DNA from: Ricinus communis
Lineage: Eukaryota > Streptophyta > Magnoliopsida > Malpighiales > Euphorbiaceae
DNA: 64,000 bases
Reading direction: 5' to 3'
Assembly (NCBI RefSeq): GCF_019578655.1
Contig: NC_063260.1
Coordinates: forward strand, 10,604,501-10,668,500
The notes beneath the pieces are model-generated. The model was not told where the DNA came from and searched no databases. It saw only the letters and a program-made list of their open reading frames with translations. Below are positions 45,656 to 55,749 of the stretch, piece by piece; the stretch's first letter is position 1; every line of letters starts with the position of its first letter. Position numbers and translations under genes: made by a program.

Positions 45656-46800
45656 GATATATAATAATTTCCGTAGATTTATTAAGTGATTAGTTTCACA
45701 TATTTATAACTAATATAAAAAATTGAAAAATAAATCACCAACTTAGCATATTAACATCCTCTTGCAATCTCTATAAAAAGTCAAGATTTTTTTTAAATAT
45801 TTAATGAAGAAATAAAATAAATATAAGAAAAAAAAAAGAAAATTATGACAAAGTTGAAAAAATATATTAATATTTTTATGACATCATTATTTAAAACTAA
45901 TTTTATTGGTAATTGCTATATTACATTGCGCAATAATATTGTTTAATAAATTAGTTTTAAATACCAATACGATAATTCTTATTTTGAAAAGTTTCTAATA
46001 AAAAATGTATAAACTACCATTACACATTCAATTGTTTAATAATTATAACAACGCAATTCTAAGAGATTAAATATTTTGAATCTATAAATCATTACAAATA
46101 TTAAAATTTATCTGAAATTTATAATTTAAGGATTATATAAATTAATTTTTAAAATTGGAATCTTGATATTTCGTAACAATATATTAAATTTATGTGTTGC
46201 TAGTTATAAAAATAATAAGTGTAAATTTCATAAGGTATAAATAAAATAATTTATAGAATTTACTGTAATATAAAGATTTTTTCATAATCTTAATACTAAA
46301 AATGTTTATGATGGTGAGTTTAAAATTTATATAATATTTTTAATTTTTAAATGATAACAAGTCAAATACTTAATATTCACATAAATTAAAAGGATTACTT
46401 TTTTCATTACAAAAATATAGTCCACTTTTAATTTATACGTGGATTAGCATATTAATTTTCTTTTTAAATAACAAAAATGAGAATATTACTAATTGAAATC
46501 GAAAAAGAAATCGTTAAACTAAAAGAGACAATTGATATTTTTGATTTGTAATGATTATAAGCTTCACATAATAATAATAAATATGTATATTATAAATTAA
46601 TTAATTATATTTTTATATTCTAATCAACTAACTAATTTATTTTCAATATAATATTTTTAATATGTAAATAGTTAATTTTATCTTTTCGACCTTTCAATTA
46701 ATTTTATTATAATAAATCAAAATAATTGTAATTATATGATATTATAACTTTTATAATAATATGCGAGTAATAAACGTTGCCATCAATACTAATAAGTATA
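45656..46800. other. AT-rich intergenic DNA with one imperfect palindrome
   Basis: At about 45889–45962, arms ttaaaactaattttatt and aataaattagttttaa enclose about 37 bp with attgcgcaat at its centre. No gene is seen. The stretch near 46740–46790 resembles the AT-rich repeat family at 16.5–17.4 kb. Confidence 0.45.
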
Positions 46801-47534
46801 TAATTTTATTTGGATAAAAGGTCAATTTCCCTTTTGAACTTATGTTAAGGATTAAATACATTTAATTTAAATTTTTTTAGTAAATAGCTCGCTAAACTTA
46901 AGTCTAATGATCAAATACACTTAATCTATACTTTTTAAATAAATAACTGCATGAACTTGTGTCCAAGAATTAAATACACTGAATTTAAACTTTTTTAAAA
47001 GGATGTTTAGATAATTATTATAAAAAATAAAAATAAAATTTTATTTTATTAAATTATTTTATTTTATTAATTTACTGATTCAATATTTAGTGACGCGCTG
47101 TATAAGAGCATATTTCAAATTTAAAATTTTGAATTTAATGAATTAAAAATAAAAAAGTATAAATAAGTTAAATGTTAACTTTCTTAAGTCTATAGCTTAT
47201 TATTTTGGAGTCAATAAAATTTGAATTTTAAATTTTACCAAATGCGTTTTTGTACAGTAAGTCACTATATATTAAATTAGTAAATTAATAAAATAAATAT
47301 TATTTTTAATTTTTATGATTCAATTAAAATGAAAACTCTAATGTTAATTTATAATTTTTTAAATTGAATATATTTAATTCTTTAACACATATTCAAAAAG
47401 TTATTTGATAAAAAATCTTAAATTAGATGTATTTAATAAATTTAACAACTATTTATAGAAAATAATTTAAATTGGATATATTTTATTTTTCACATAAATT
47501 TGGAGTTCAATTTCACCATTTGTCCAGTTTTATT
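46801..47534. mobile_element. Foldback/MITE-like palindromic element
   Basis: Most of this 734-bp segment can pair with itself. The left end (ggataaaaggtcaattt, tatgttaaggattaaata, atttaatttaaa) matches the right end reversed (ggacaaatggtgaaatt, tatgtgaaaaataaaata, ccaatttaaa). Nearer the centre gtgacgcgctgta pairs roughly with tacagtaagtcac. The arms also hold about three tandem units of about 60 bp containing aaatacacttaat. There is no coding capacity. Confidence 0.6.
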
Positions 47535-47639
47535 TGAAAGGTATATGGTTTAACGCAAAATCAAAACTATGCAGTTTTGAGATATTTTGAAACTAAAATA
47601 AAGACATAATAAATTAGAAATCCTAATTCTGTTTTCACC

Positions 47640-47879
47640 TCTTCTCTATCGCTCGCAGCCTCCACGCCACTCTCTAACCTCTCAAGCCTCCACCATTGCG
47701 AACCCTCAATCGCCGGTTATCTTTCTTCAAGTCCCCACACTCGCAGCATTCGCCGGTCATCTTTCTTCAAGCCCCCACCCTCGCAGCACTCGCCGGCCAT
47801 CTTTCTTCCCCAACCTCGCATCAGTCGCCGCCGGTCATATTTCTTCTTCAAACCCTCGCAGCAGTCGCCGCTGATCTCG
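47640..47879 (+). other. 5' UTR exon of the RRP7-like gene with a minisatellite
   Basis: A C/T-rich exon-like segment ends at a donor (ctcg|gtattg, 47880). Within it about four imperfect units of about 35–40 bp, each with tcgccgg.catctttctt and ccctcgcagca, repeat from 47709 to 47870. No ATG opens a frame into the gene, so it is read as 5' UTR. The text aaaccct near 47850 is telo-box-like, common in ribosome-biogenesis promoters. Its start is estimated. Confidence 0.55.
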
Positions 47880-48623
47880 GTATTGTTGCTTTTCTGTCTT
47901 TACCTCTTATTTTCTTATTTCGGGCATTACAAGAATCTGAATGTTCATGAAGATTGAAGTTTTACTTGAGATATTTGGTTATTGTTTGGCCTTTTCTAGA
48001 AAAGCAGCTATTATTTTGTTGTAATATTGAGTTCTGACTCAGCTATGCGCCAGTTAATAGAATTTTAGGGAGGCAATAAAGTTCCCTAAATACTCAAATT
48101 TAGTGAGTTGCAACTGAGTAGCATGTGTTGGGTTATTATTTTACTTACAAATGGGATACTTGTAGCAATTGCAACACGTATCAAAACATAGTCCTAATCT
48201 AAGTTTATTCTTTTTTTGGGTACGCCACATGATCTATACATCAATGCGAAGGTCCCCTCTTTTTCCCTACCCTGCCATTTTTTCCCAACAGGATTTATAC
48301 CTGACACTTCCCAAAGGAACTCCTAAGCCTTCAAAGCCAGTGTGTCTCAAACTAAGTGAGAGTGCCGGTTTTTCTTTTCTTGCAATAATCAATGATATCT
48401 CTTAGATTTTTATTTTTTTTAACTTTCTCTCACATTATAGTACTACTGTTTATTTCATTACTAATTAAGTATGTCTACTGCTGCTTCTGGCAAAAAAATG
48501 AACACTGTTACAAGAATTTGAAGTTCTAACATGCTAAGATAGATTCTGGCACTTAACTAGGTGTGGTGCTCAACTCTGACTTGCAAAGCCTTTGCTTTTA
48601 TTACAAACAAGTGTTCCAATATT

Positions 48624-51403
48624 ATGAGAGAGAGAGATATGGTAAGCTCAATACAATTGAAAGAATTGCTGGAGAAGAAGAATAGCAAGAAGATGGAGAA
48701 GACTAATACTGAGCTATTGGAAAAGGGTATCTTGATCAAAGTTTCTATCTTCCAATCCTGCTTTTGCTTGCCTTTGTTGGATTAAATTTCTTTACTTTTC
48801 ATCTTTCTAATTAAATTGCCTTAAAAGGTTTTTGGGTTTTGCTTGCAAGTCTTATAAAGTAGGGATTATTGTGTATTGGTTAATTTTGTGATATTGCTTT
48901 TCTTTTCCCTTTATTTGATGTGCGGAGCAAATTGAAAACTGTTATTATGAGACATGAAACTCTTGTAAAAATCAATTCTTGGATTTTATATCAAGTGGTA
49001 ACACAATTTTGGATGCGTGCAAATCTATGGTTTTGTTGGATGGAGGGAAGGAAATCTTTCACCCTAATTAACTATTTGACATTTTTGTCTTATTTATTAA
49101 TTTTTGTTGTTTCAGTAGAAAAGATGACCAAGGAAGAAGAAGAAAGTAAAAGGAACAAATTTAAGAAGAAGAAAAGAAAAGATGAGGACAAAAACATTGA
49201 TCTGATTCACAAATCTGATTCTCTTGGCACTGAGGAAGAACATGGCTTGGATGAACAATATGGTGGATTAATAGATATTTAACAGTCTTGTCTTGTTTAT
49301 TTGGTTTCTGACAATCTTATCTTATTTATTTGTTTTTGTTGTTTCCAGCAGAACAAATAATTAAAGGAGAAGGAAAAAGTAAAAAGAACAAGCCAAAGAA
49401 GAAGAAAAGAAAAAATGAAGTGAAAAACATTGCTCTGATTAATAACTCTGATCCATTTGGGACTGAGGATGAGGATGTCATGGATGTTCAGCATGGTGGG
49501 TTGATGGGGTTGCATGATCTATTAGTAACATTATTTGATGGTCTTGACTTGACAAGTGCTGGTATATTTCATAAATGACATCCTTTTTTCTCTTTATTTT
49601 AGGTAAATCCAAGAAATTAAAGAAAAAGAAAAAGGAACACAACACATCAAAGGAGGGTGACAATATACTGGAAAAGAGACAAGAGCCTGTTAATGATGAG
49701 GTTTATCAAATTTCTTCAGGAGAAGAGGACTGCTCAAAAGGAATGAAAAGTATGAATCTTATTTTTTGTGATATAGTGTCTTAATAATTCTGTGAAAAAC
49801 TTGCAATGATGATAGTCAAGGCCATAGAAGGAAACCAAACCATATAATTTTCTCCTATCATTTGTATTAACTAAAAATCAGGCCTAGTCATCAGTCCAAA
49901 TTGTTAGGGTGTATCCAATTTTTCTAATGATGTTTATAAGTAGGATCTCTATGTGATCAAGGACCGGGATGGTTTGTCTTTGCTGATGGGTATAGCAAGA
50001 CATTAAGTTTATGTCATGGCTTTCCTGAACTAATAAATGGGTTTGCATAAAATGTCTGTAACAGTCTAGCCTTCTTTCCAGAGAAGGCAGCTGGAAGTGG
50101 GTGGGCAGCTGAAATTTACTTCTCTCGTTTATTCAATTATTCAAGAGATGTCAACTTAGAAAATGTCTTTTGTTAAAAGAAATGAATGAGAAAAGAAATC
50201 TATGTTCTTTCTATGCATATTCTATAACTATCTATATCTTTTATATTCTCACTTAGAACTTGCACAACAGAATGGATTACGGAATACCATCAGAGTAGAA
50301 CAGGTCTGAAGGTGCTGCAACAAAGGATAGATGAGTTTATAGTTACTCATGAGGAGAAACTTGAACAGGTATATTCTTTATATCACTTTTCTGAACTAAT
50401 TCTTGATTGACAACCATATAGGGCTTGTATTTTCTATTTCTCAATCCTTGAATGCATTAACATGCATTATCTAGCTCAGGTTTTCATGAAACATTTGTTG
50501 TCCCTACTCAAAAAGACGCCTGTTTAAAAATTGTGAAAAAAATTTCGATAATGGGGATCCATTTCTTCATTAATTTTATTAGAAGGTAGACACCATTTTA
50601 GGCTGTAGAGAATGTCTGTGATTCAATGCCATGTATTGCAGTATATACTTGTGCCTTTCCTCACTTTTTTCTCATTTAAATCTGTAAGTGATATGCAAGT
50701 CTCCATTATGGGATTGTGTGATCAATATCGTGTTTTTAGATTTTGTCCAAGAGATACAGTTCTTTATGGTCATTTATCTTCTTTTTGTTCTTCTTTGTGG
50801 AAAACATGCATCTTTTAGTTTCTCATTTTTCTTCTTATGGTATGGTGTAGGAAAGAAAAGAAAGAGAAGCCCGTGCTGCAGAAGATGGGTGGACAGTTGT
50901 TGTACATCATAAAGGAAGAAAGAAGACAACAGATTCTGAAAGTGGAGTTACTGTGGGTTCTGTTGCCCCAGTTGTTGCAGAGAACCAACTGGCCAAGAAG
51001 AAGCGTAAAGAAATTGTTGGGCTAGACTTCTATAGGTTTCAAAAGAGAGAAGCTCAAAGGAACGGTATGATGAAACTTGCATTTCTTTCACTCCACCATA
51101 TTACAATACTGTTCTCAGAAGTACCAAATTACACTTAAAAATTTGAAATGAAATGTCTTGGTATGCAACAATAGACACACATGCGCTTGTTTGGCGATGG
51201 ATGTGTCAATTACCATCCTTTGCTATCTAAGCAACTTGCTTCTTGTTGGTATCACTGGTAATTTTGTGGGTCAATCAGACTTTCTATGCTAAGTGTTAAT
51301 GCAAAACTTCCATGCAGAAATCTTGGCACTCCAGAGCAAATTCGAGCAGGATCGGAAGCGGATTCAACAATTGAGAGCTGCTAGAAAGTTTAAGCCATAC
51401 TGA
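48624..51403 (+). CDS. RRP7: RRP7-like ribosomal RNA-processing protein (At5g38720-like)
   Basis: Exons inferred: 48624(or 48639)–48726; duplicated exon A 49116–about 49259 and exon B 49349–about 49561; 49603–49749; 50271–50368; 50851–51064; 51318–51403. The last four join in frame with GT–AG borders. The first part is Lys-rich (KSKKNKPKKKKRK). The conserved C-terminal domain reads KWITEYHQSRTGLKVLQQRI, DEFIVTHEEKLEQ, REARAAEDGWTVVVHHKGRK, GLDFYRFQKREAQRN, EILALQSKFEQDRKRIQQLR and AARKFKPY at the very end, the signature of Rrp7. Rrp7 is a nucleolar factor of the small-subunit processome needed for 18S rRNA maturation. The start codon, exon A use and the end of exon B are uncertain; the C-terminus is certain. 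Confidence 0.85.
49116..49561 (+). repeat. Tandemly duplicated exon in RRP7
   Basis: Two copies 233 bp apart each include the end of the preceding intron (ttttgttgttt(c)cag) and an exon. Copy A: SKRNKFKKKKRKDEDKNIDL, SDSLGTEEE, YGGLID. Copy B: SKKNKPKKKKRKNEVKNIAL, SDPFGTEDE, HGGLMG. Both acceptors are phase 1. Read past YGGLIDI, copy A meets a TAA (49280–49282), so it is either skipped, spliced at an internal GTGGAT (49260) that keeps frame, or acts as a poison exon. Confidence 0.85.
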
Positions 51404-53123
51404 GTGCCTGCAAAATCCATGCAAAGAATGACCCTGAGCGATAGCTTCTATGGTATCATCTTAATTTTGCAATGTCAGAAAGACGGCTAATTCCGTAGGA
51501 TTTGCTACTTCTCTCACTATTTCTCACTACTCAATTTATTGGGAAAATTAGAAATTTATTCATAGGTCCTGAGAACTATTAGCAAGAATGTACAATTTTG
51601 AGAACATTAACTGAGATGGTACATAAGAGTGATTTTAAGGCTTTGGTTAATCCTAGCAGAATGATGCTTTTCTACTTGGCAATGGTTCTATTAGTCCAAA
51701 AATCAGAGAATGAATATGGGGACTGCCTTCAGGATTAATCTTACAGTTCTCTTTCCCCTTTCGGCCGTCTCTTATGCTTATTGAACTGTCCTGCATGCCC
51801 CAAGGCCTAGAATATATGGGGCAATGGGATGATGCACAAGAATGATGCTTGAAGCAGATTTTCATGATCGCGAATTCTGTTTCTGGAAATATTAATACTT
51901 CCAAGTTATTGTTTTGCATCAAACAACACATAAGATGTCATTCTTTCTTGAAATTTTAGATTACCTTTGGCTCCTGTGTAATTTCTGGGAAAGTCTTAAT
52001 TATGATGATAACTTTGAATCACTGGAGATAAACCCGAGATGGAGTCTCTTTCCTTTTTAGGCAAAAGGTCTAAATGAATTTTTAAATTTTGGGTTAAAGT
52101 GAAGTAGTTTAATTATACTTTTAAAGTCTGAAAGATGTGACTAAACTTTAAACTGAAAGGTGGAATAATGATATTTTTGAAATTAATATTATTTATTTTA
52201 CCACGTAATGATATAAAAAATAATTAGTTTTTATGCTAAAATAAATCATTTTTTTAAGCTTTTTAAATTTATTTTTTTTGCATTATTAGTTTTGCCTTTT
52301 AATAGATAAAAGTTATAAAATGGTCATTTTTTATTTTGTAATTAAATTATTAAAAAGTTTAAAAGTTTAATTAATTGCATTTTTACCAAAGATATAAGTT
52401 TCTGTATTTTATAACTTCAGATTGTCTTGTTAGTACAGACATAAAATCTTTTCTTTGTAAAAGGAAAATAAAAGAAATCATATCAGAAGATAATAGGACA
52501 TGTAAAATAAATAATAGGACAATGAAAACCAAGTTGAACAAGCAAGTGACATTTGGATTCGAATATATTCTTGAGAAACGCCTACAATTTCGGAAAACAC
52601 ACTTCAGCTGGTGCAATGCATCCATATTACTTTTAGCTACCAGTTTCTTGTCCTTTCCCCTTGCCTGCTACTTTCGTTTTCTTCCCACTTCAAGAAAAGT
52701 TATCACACGCACCGATTCTCAGGCAGCTAAATCTTTTACATTTTCTTTCCGATCATCATTTCTAAATTTGAATAATACGAGCTCTTCTAATGGCAGTAGC
52801 TGATTCATGTCCCACGAGGAAGAAGATGGCCATACTAACAAATTAAGGTTTTGCTGTTTCCGTTTATGATGAAGAAACAGAAAATATAGCACATACTATT
52901 TCATTGAACGTCAAAACGCAACATTTAAGGTTGTGGAATACAAATTTAACATAGGATCCCACAGCCCATGCAGATATAAACACAACACTAGCAAGCTCAA
53001 GTAACAATAGAAGAAAAACTGAAGCAATGCCTAGAGAAGCAGAACAGTGACTGCCCTCATAATTATATAACCCCACGGCACTTTATTAAGTAAGAACAGC
53101 AAAATCAAAATACGAAAATAAAA
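51404..53123. other. Tail-to-tail intergenic region between RRP7 and SAMDC
   Basis: The left part holds the RRP7 3' UTR and the right part (about 52870–53123) the SAMDC 3' UTR. At about 52060–52390 an AT-rich segment has weakly inverted ends (ggcaaaaggtctaaatgaat and reversed ggtaaaaatgcaattaatta) and may be a small MITE. Frames at 52375–52803 and on the opposite strand overlap and resemble no known protein. Confidence 0.45.
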
Positions 53124-54203
53124 CTACGATTCCTCAACTTCCTCGTCCTTCTCATCCTCGCTCCAACAACATTTCAGGATTGACCTCGGAGATGCACAGC
53201 CTTTGATCCTCTCGAAACTGTAGTAGATGATTGATCCACCCTTTCCAAGCACTTCATAGTTCCTTCCTCCACAGGAATATCCCTTCACATCTGGAAAGAA
53301 CTTCAGTTCATCGTGCACAATGTTAGAATGCAGTGCAATGGAGAACTCAGTCGGCTCAAAGCAAGCTAAAACCCTTTCTAGCAGCTGAGTCAAATTCACT
53401 TCTTCAAAGTTGTAACCCATTGACTCAAAGCTTGCATAGCTAAAACCATCTTCTGGAGTGATATGGATTGTAGAAATCGCATCCCCTTCAACAGCATTCA
53501 TCGAGTAACCACATGGATCAAAATCAAAATCACATATCTCAGATTGTGGGAGGATTTTCCTTATACCAGAATCTTCAGTCATTACAGCAGCTGAACTGGT
53601 GTGTGTTTTGTAGAAAACAGATGCTCTCTCTCTGTCCAAACCAGTCATGCACATTTCAAGTGTGTAAATAGGGCTTGAGTGGCACCTCTCATCAATTGCA
53701 GCAGAGTAAACATGCCATTTTCGTGTTTCATCAGGACTACCCATAACATATGCCACACTCTCCAAACCAAGTTTGCCAAAATGGCCATCAAGGACAGCTA
53801 CTTCCTCAGAGAAGCTACGATGTGGGAATGTCTGAGCACTGGGGAATATGAAGCTCCCACGAGTGTACCTCACAGAAGAAACCGAGAGTGATAGTGTATC
53901 AGCCAATTTTAGGATTGCTGGGATTGAAAGAAGCAACTTAGTAGTCCCACAAGTTTTAATCATAAGTTTGTACGGGTACACAAAGAGGCTAGATTCTGAA
54001 AGAACATAAGAGTCGACATGATCGTTCGAAAGCGAGTCGACAATGGTGCATTCAGCTGGTTTGAGAATCTCATCTAGTTGAGATTTGGACAGAGAGCGGA
54101 GGCCCATCCCTCCAGGATCAGCAAAGAAGCCAGGCTCAGAAAAGGATACCTCCAGCCTCTTTTCATAGCCTTCAAATCCAATAGGAGGAACCGACAAGGC
54201 CAT
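53124..54203 (-). CDS. SAMDC: S-adenosylmethionine decarboxylase proenzyme (SAMDC)
   Basis: A single coding exon of 359 residues, the usual plant length. SAMDC decarboxylates S-adenosylmethionine to supply aminopropyl groups for spermidine and spermine. The proenzyme self-cleaves at Glu70–Ser71 in [14 protein letters not shown], the Ser becoming the pyruvoyl cofactor. Also present are the N-terminal [11 protein letters not shown] with Glu11 and Glu14, Cys85 in [14 protein letters not shown], the [13 protein letters not shown] substrate loop and the later [17 protein letters not shown] segment with the processing His. The acidic tail [10 protein letters not shown] is a plant variant. The gene is preceded by two overlapping upstream ORFs, so translation should be repressed by polyamines. 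Arabidopsis At3g02470 is the likely orthologue by sequence and neighbours. Confidence 0.97.
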   Translation of the reverse strand: MALSVPPIGFEGYEKRLEVSFSEPGFFADPGGMGLRSLSKSQLDEILKPAECTIVDSLSNDHVDSYVLSESSLFVYPYKLMIKTCGTTKLLLSIPAILKLADTLSLSVSSVRYTRGSFIFPSAQTFPHRSFSEEVAVLDGHFGKLGLESVAYVMGSPDETRKWHVYSAAIDERCHSSPIYTLEMCMTGLDRERASVFYKTHTSSAAVMTEDSGIRKILPQSEICDFDFDPCGYSMNAVEGDAISTIHITPEDGFSYASFESMGYNFEEVNLTQLLERVLACFEPTEFSIALHSNIVHDELKFFPDVKGYSCGGRNYEVLGKGGSIIYYSFERIKGCASPRSILKCCWSEDEKDEEVEES

Positions 54204-54332
54204 ATTGCCTTAAAACGAACAACAACACTAGTAAAGTAGTATGAGAGAACGAGGAAAGTAGAAAGGAAATGCGAGAAAAGACAATGATAATTCTAAGAAA
54301 GCTAAAAGGGGTTATGTCAAACTTGGGAGATC

Positions 54333-54594
54333 TCAGGATGGCTTTCTCACGCACTGCAAAAAGAAAACATGACATGAAATCAATAAAACCAGAAACATAA
54401 CGAAATGTGAGTATAGGCAAAAATGAGTTAAAAACTGCACTCACGTTGGAGTAAGCAGCAGATCTGAATTTCTTAATTCCACCGTGAGGCCTAATGTCTT
54501 CAATGCTATAACCGAGGGGAGCTTCGTAGAACAATGATTTCTTACTACTACTACTACTACTACTAGACTTCTTCTTACCACCTTTAGATTCCAT
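54333..54594 (-). CDS. Conserved small upstream ORF of SAMDC (56 residues, split by an intron)
   Basis: Exon 54594–54445 encodes 50 residues starting MESKGGKKKSSSSSSSS, then LFYEAPLGYSIEDIRPHGG and KKFRSAAYSN, ending at GTGAGT. The second exon 54353–54333 adds CVRKPS and a stop. This is the highly conserved plant SAMDC uORF. When it is translated under high polyamine, the nascent peptide stalls ribosomes and lowers translation of the main ORF (known for the family). The stop lies 129 bp upstream of the main start codon. The Ser run has 8 residues, coded mostly by repeated AGT codons. Confidence 0.95.
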
Positions 54595-54602
54595 TAGATC
54601 AT
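54594..54602 (-). CDS. Tiny upstream ORF of SAMDC (Met-Ile-stop)
   Basis: ATG ATC TAA, with the last A of the stop also the first base of the small uORF start (TAATG). This one-base overlap is the hallmark of plant SAMDC leaders. Translation of the tiny uORF makes ribosomes bypass the small uORF when polyamine is low. Confidence 0.88.
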   Translation of the reverse strand: MI

Positions 54603-55544
54603 TCAGCCTTGCCTGCAGGATAATACCCAAGAACAAAAATCAGTACCAAAATGAAATCTAGAAAATAAACAACCAGGGAGATTAATCTACAACAATGGAT
54701 ATTACAAAATAACAACATTACTTGAAAGCAATTCCTATTACAATCACAAGCAAAATAACATAATTTCAGACAATTAAACACCTAAATCATTATTCTTTTA
54801 ACTACAAGATGAAGCAAAACACAGTACAAAATAACAAGACGTAACAAAAATTAACAAATAGTTTTCTATAATAAAGGCCAAAGGACTTATTTATTTTTTT
54901 AGAAAAACACATTCCATGGATGTTTGGGGAAAAAACACGAAACAAGACAAGAAGAGAAAACGGAATACAAGCTTCTTAACTTCTATTAAAAAAATTGCAA
55001 CATTTTCTTTTCTTAATGATATATATGAACCCAAATTTATAAGTAGTAAAAGAAAAAAATAAAAAACAATAGAACAATAATTCTCTGAAAGTGGCCTAAA
55101 CAAAATTCACGGTCAGAAACAAAAGAGGTGCTCAAGATTATCTTTTTCTTTTTTGAAAGGTCAAAATTATCAAAAGAGTAAACTTGGAATCAATTCCAAA
55201 AATAATACAGAAAAAGAGGAAAAAGAAAAAAAAAAACTAGAACAAATCAAAATAGATAATTCATGCATGTTAAAGAACAACACACAGAACGCATACTTAC
55301 AAAATAAATGAAGAAATTCCAATCTCAAAAATCCTAGCTCCTTTCTTTGTAACAAGGATCAAAACCCTGTAAATCAAAACCAACAAATTAAAAAACCTCA
55401 AATCAAAAACAACGACAAAAAAAAAAAAGAAATCAACAACGAACAAGAACGTATAGAAAAGAATTACCAATTCTAAACAAATCCGGGAAAAAGCAATAAA
55501 AACCAAGCAAGAACACCAATTTTTAGGGTTTGATTGGTGCAGGA

Positions 55545-55570
<26 letters not shown>
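55545..55570. repeat. (GA)n microsatellite in the SAMDC 5' leader/promoter
   Basis: A run of about 13 AG units. On the gene's strand this is a CT-rich tract near the expected transcription start, as is common in plant leader sequences. A large 5' UTR intron probably spans from the leader exon here to the acceptor TGCAG near 54617. Confidence 0.8.
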
Positions 55571-55575
<5 letters not shown>

Positions 55576-55654
55576 AGATTCGTGTTCTTTCTGCTAGCGA
55601 TTCTAAAGGAACGCTCTTTTCATGTGAGGTTCTCGACATGAACCTAATGCGCGT

Positions 55655-55662
55655 CTTTATAG
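55655..55662 (-). promoter_or_regulatory. Candidate SAMDC TATA box
   Basis: The minus strand reads CTATAAAG, about 90 bp upstream of the CT-rich leader tract. It would place the transcription start near 55625. Confidence 0.5.
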
Positions 55663-55749
55663 AGGGGAAGGATGCGTGCCAAGGGATTTACGAAACTGCC
55701 AGACTAATGCGTTTTTTCTTTCGTTTCTTTTTTTCTATATTTGACTGAA

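Noticed and set aside
52375..52803. 142-residue plus-strand frame between RRP7 and SAMDC
   Set aside because: No family recognised, no conserved motif, starts in AT-rich DNA that may be a MITE. Kept only as a note in the intergenic entry.
54172..54636. 154-residue frame before SAMDC taken as one protein
   Set aside because: It reads through the uORF intron. The spliced uORF is 56 residues and ends CVRKPS.
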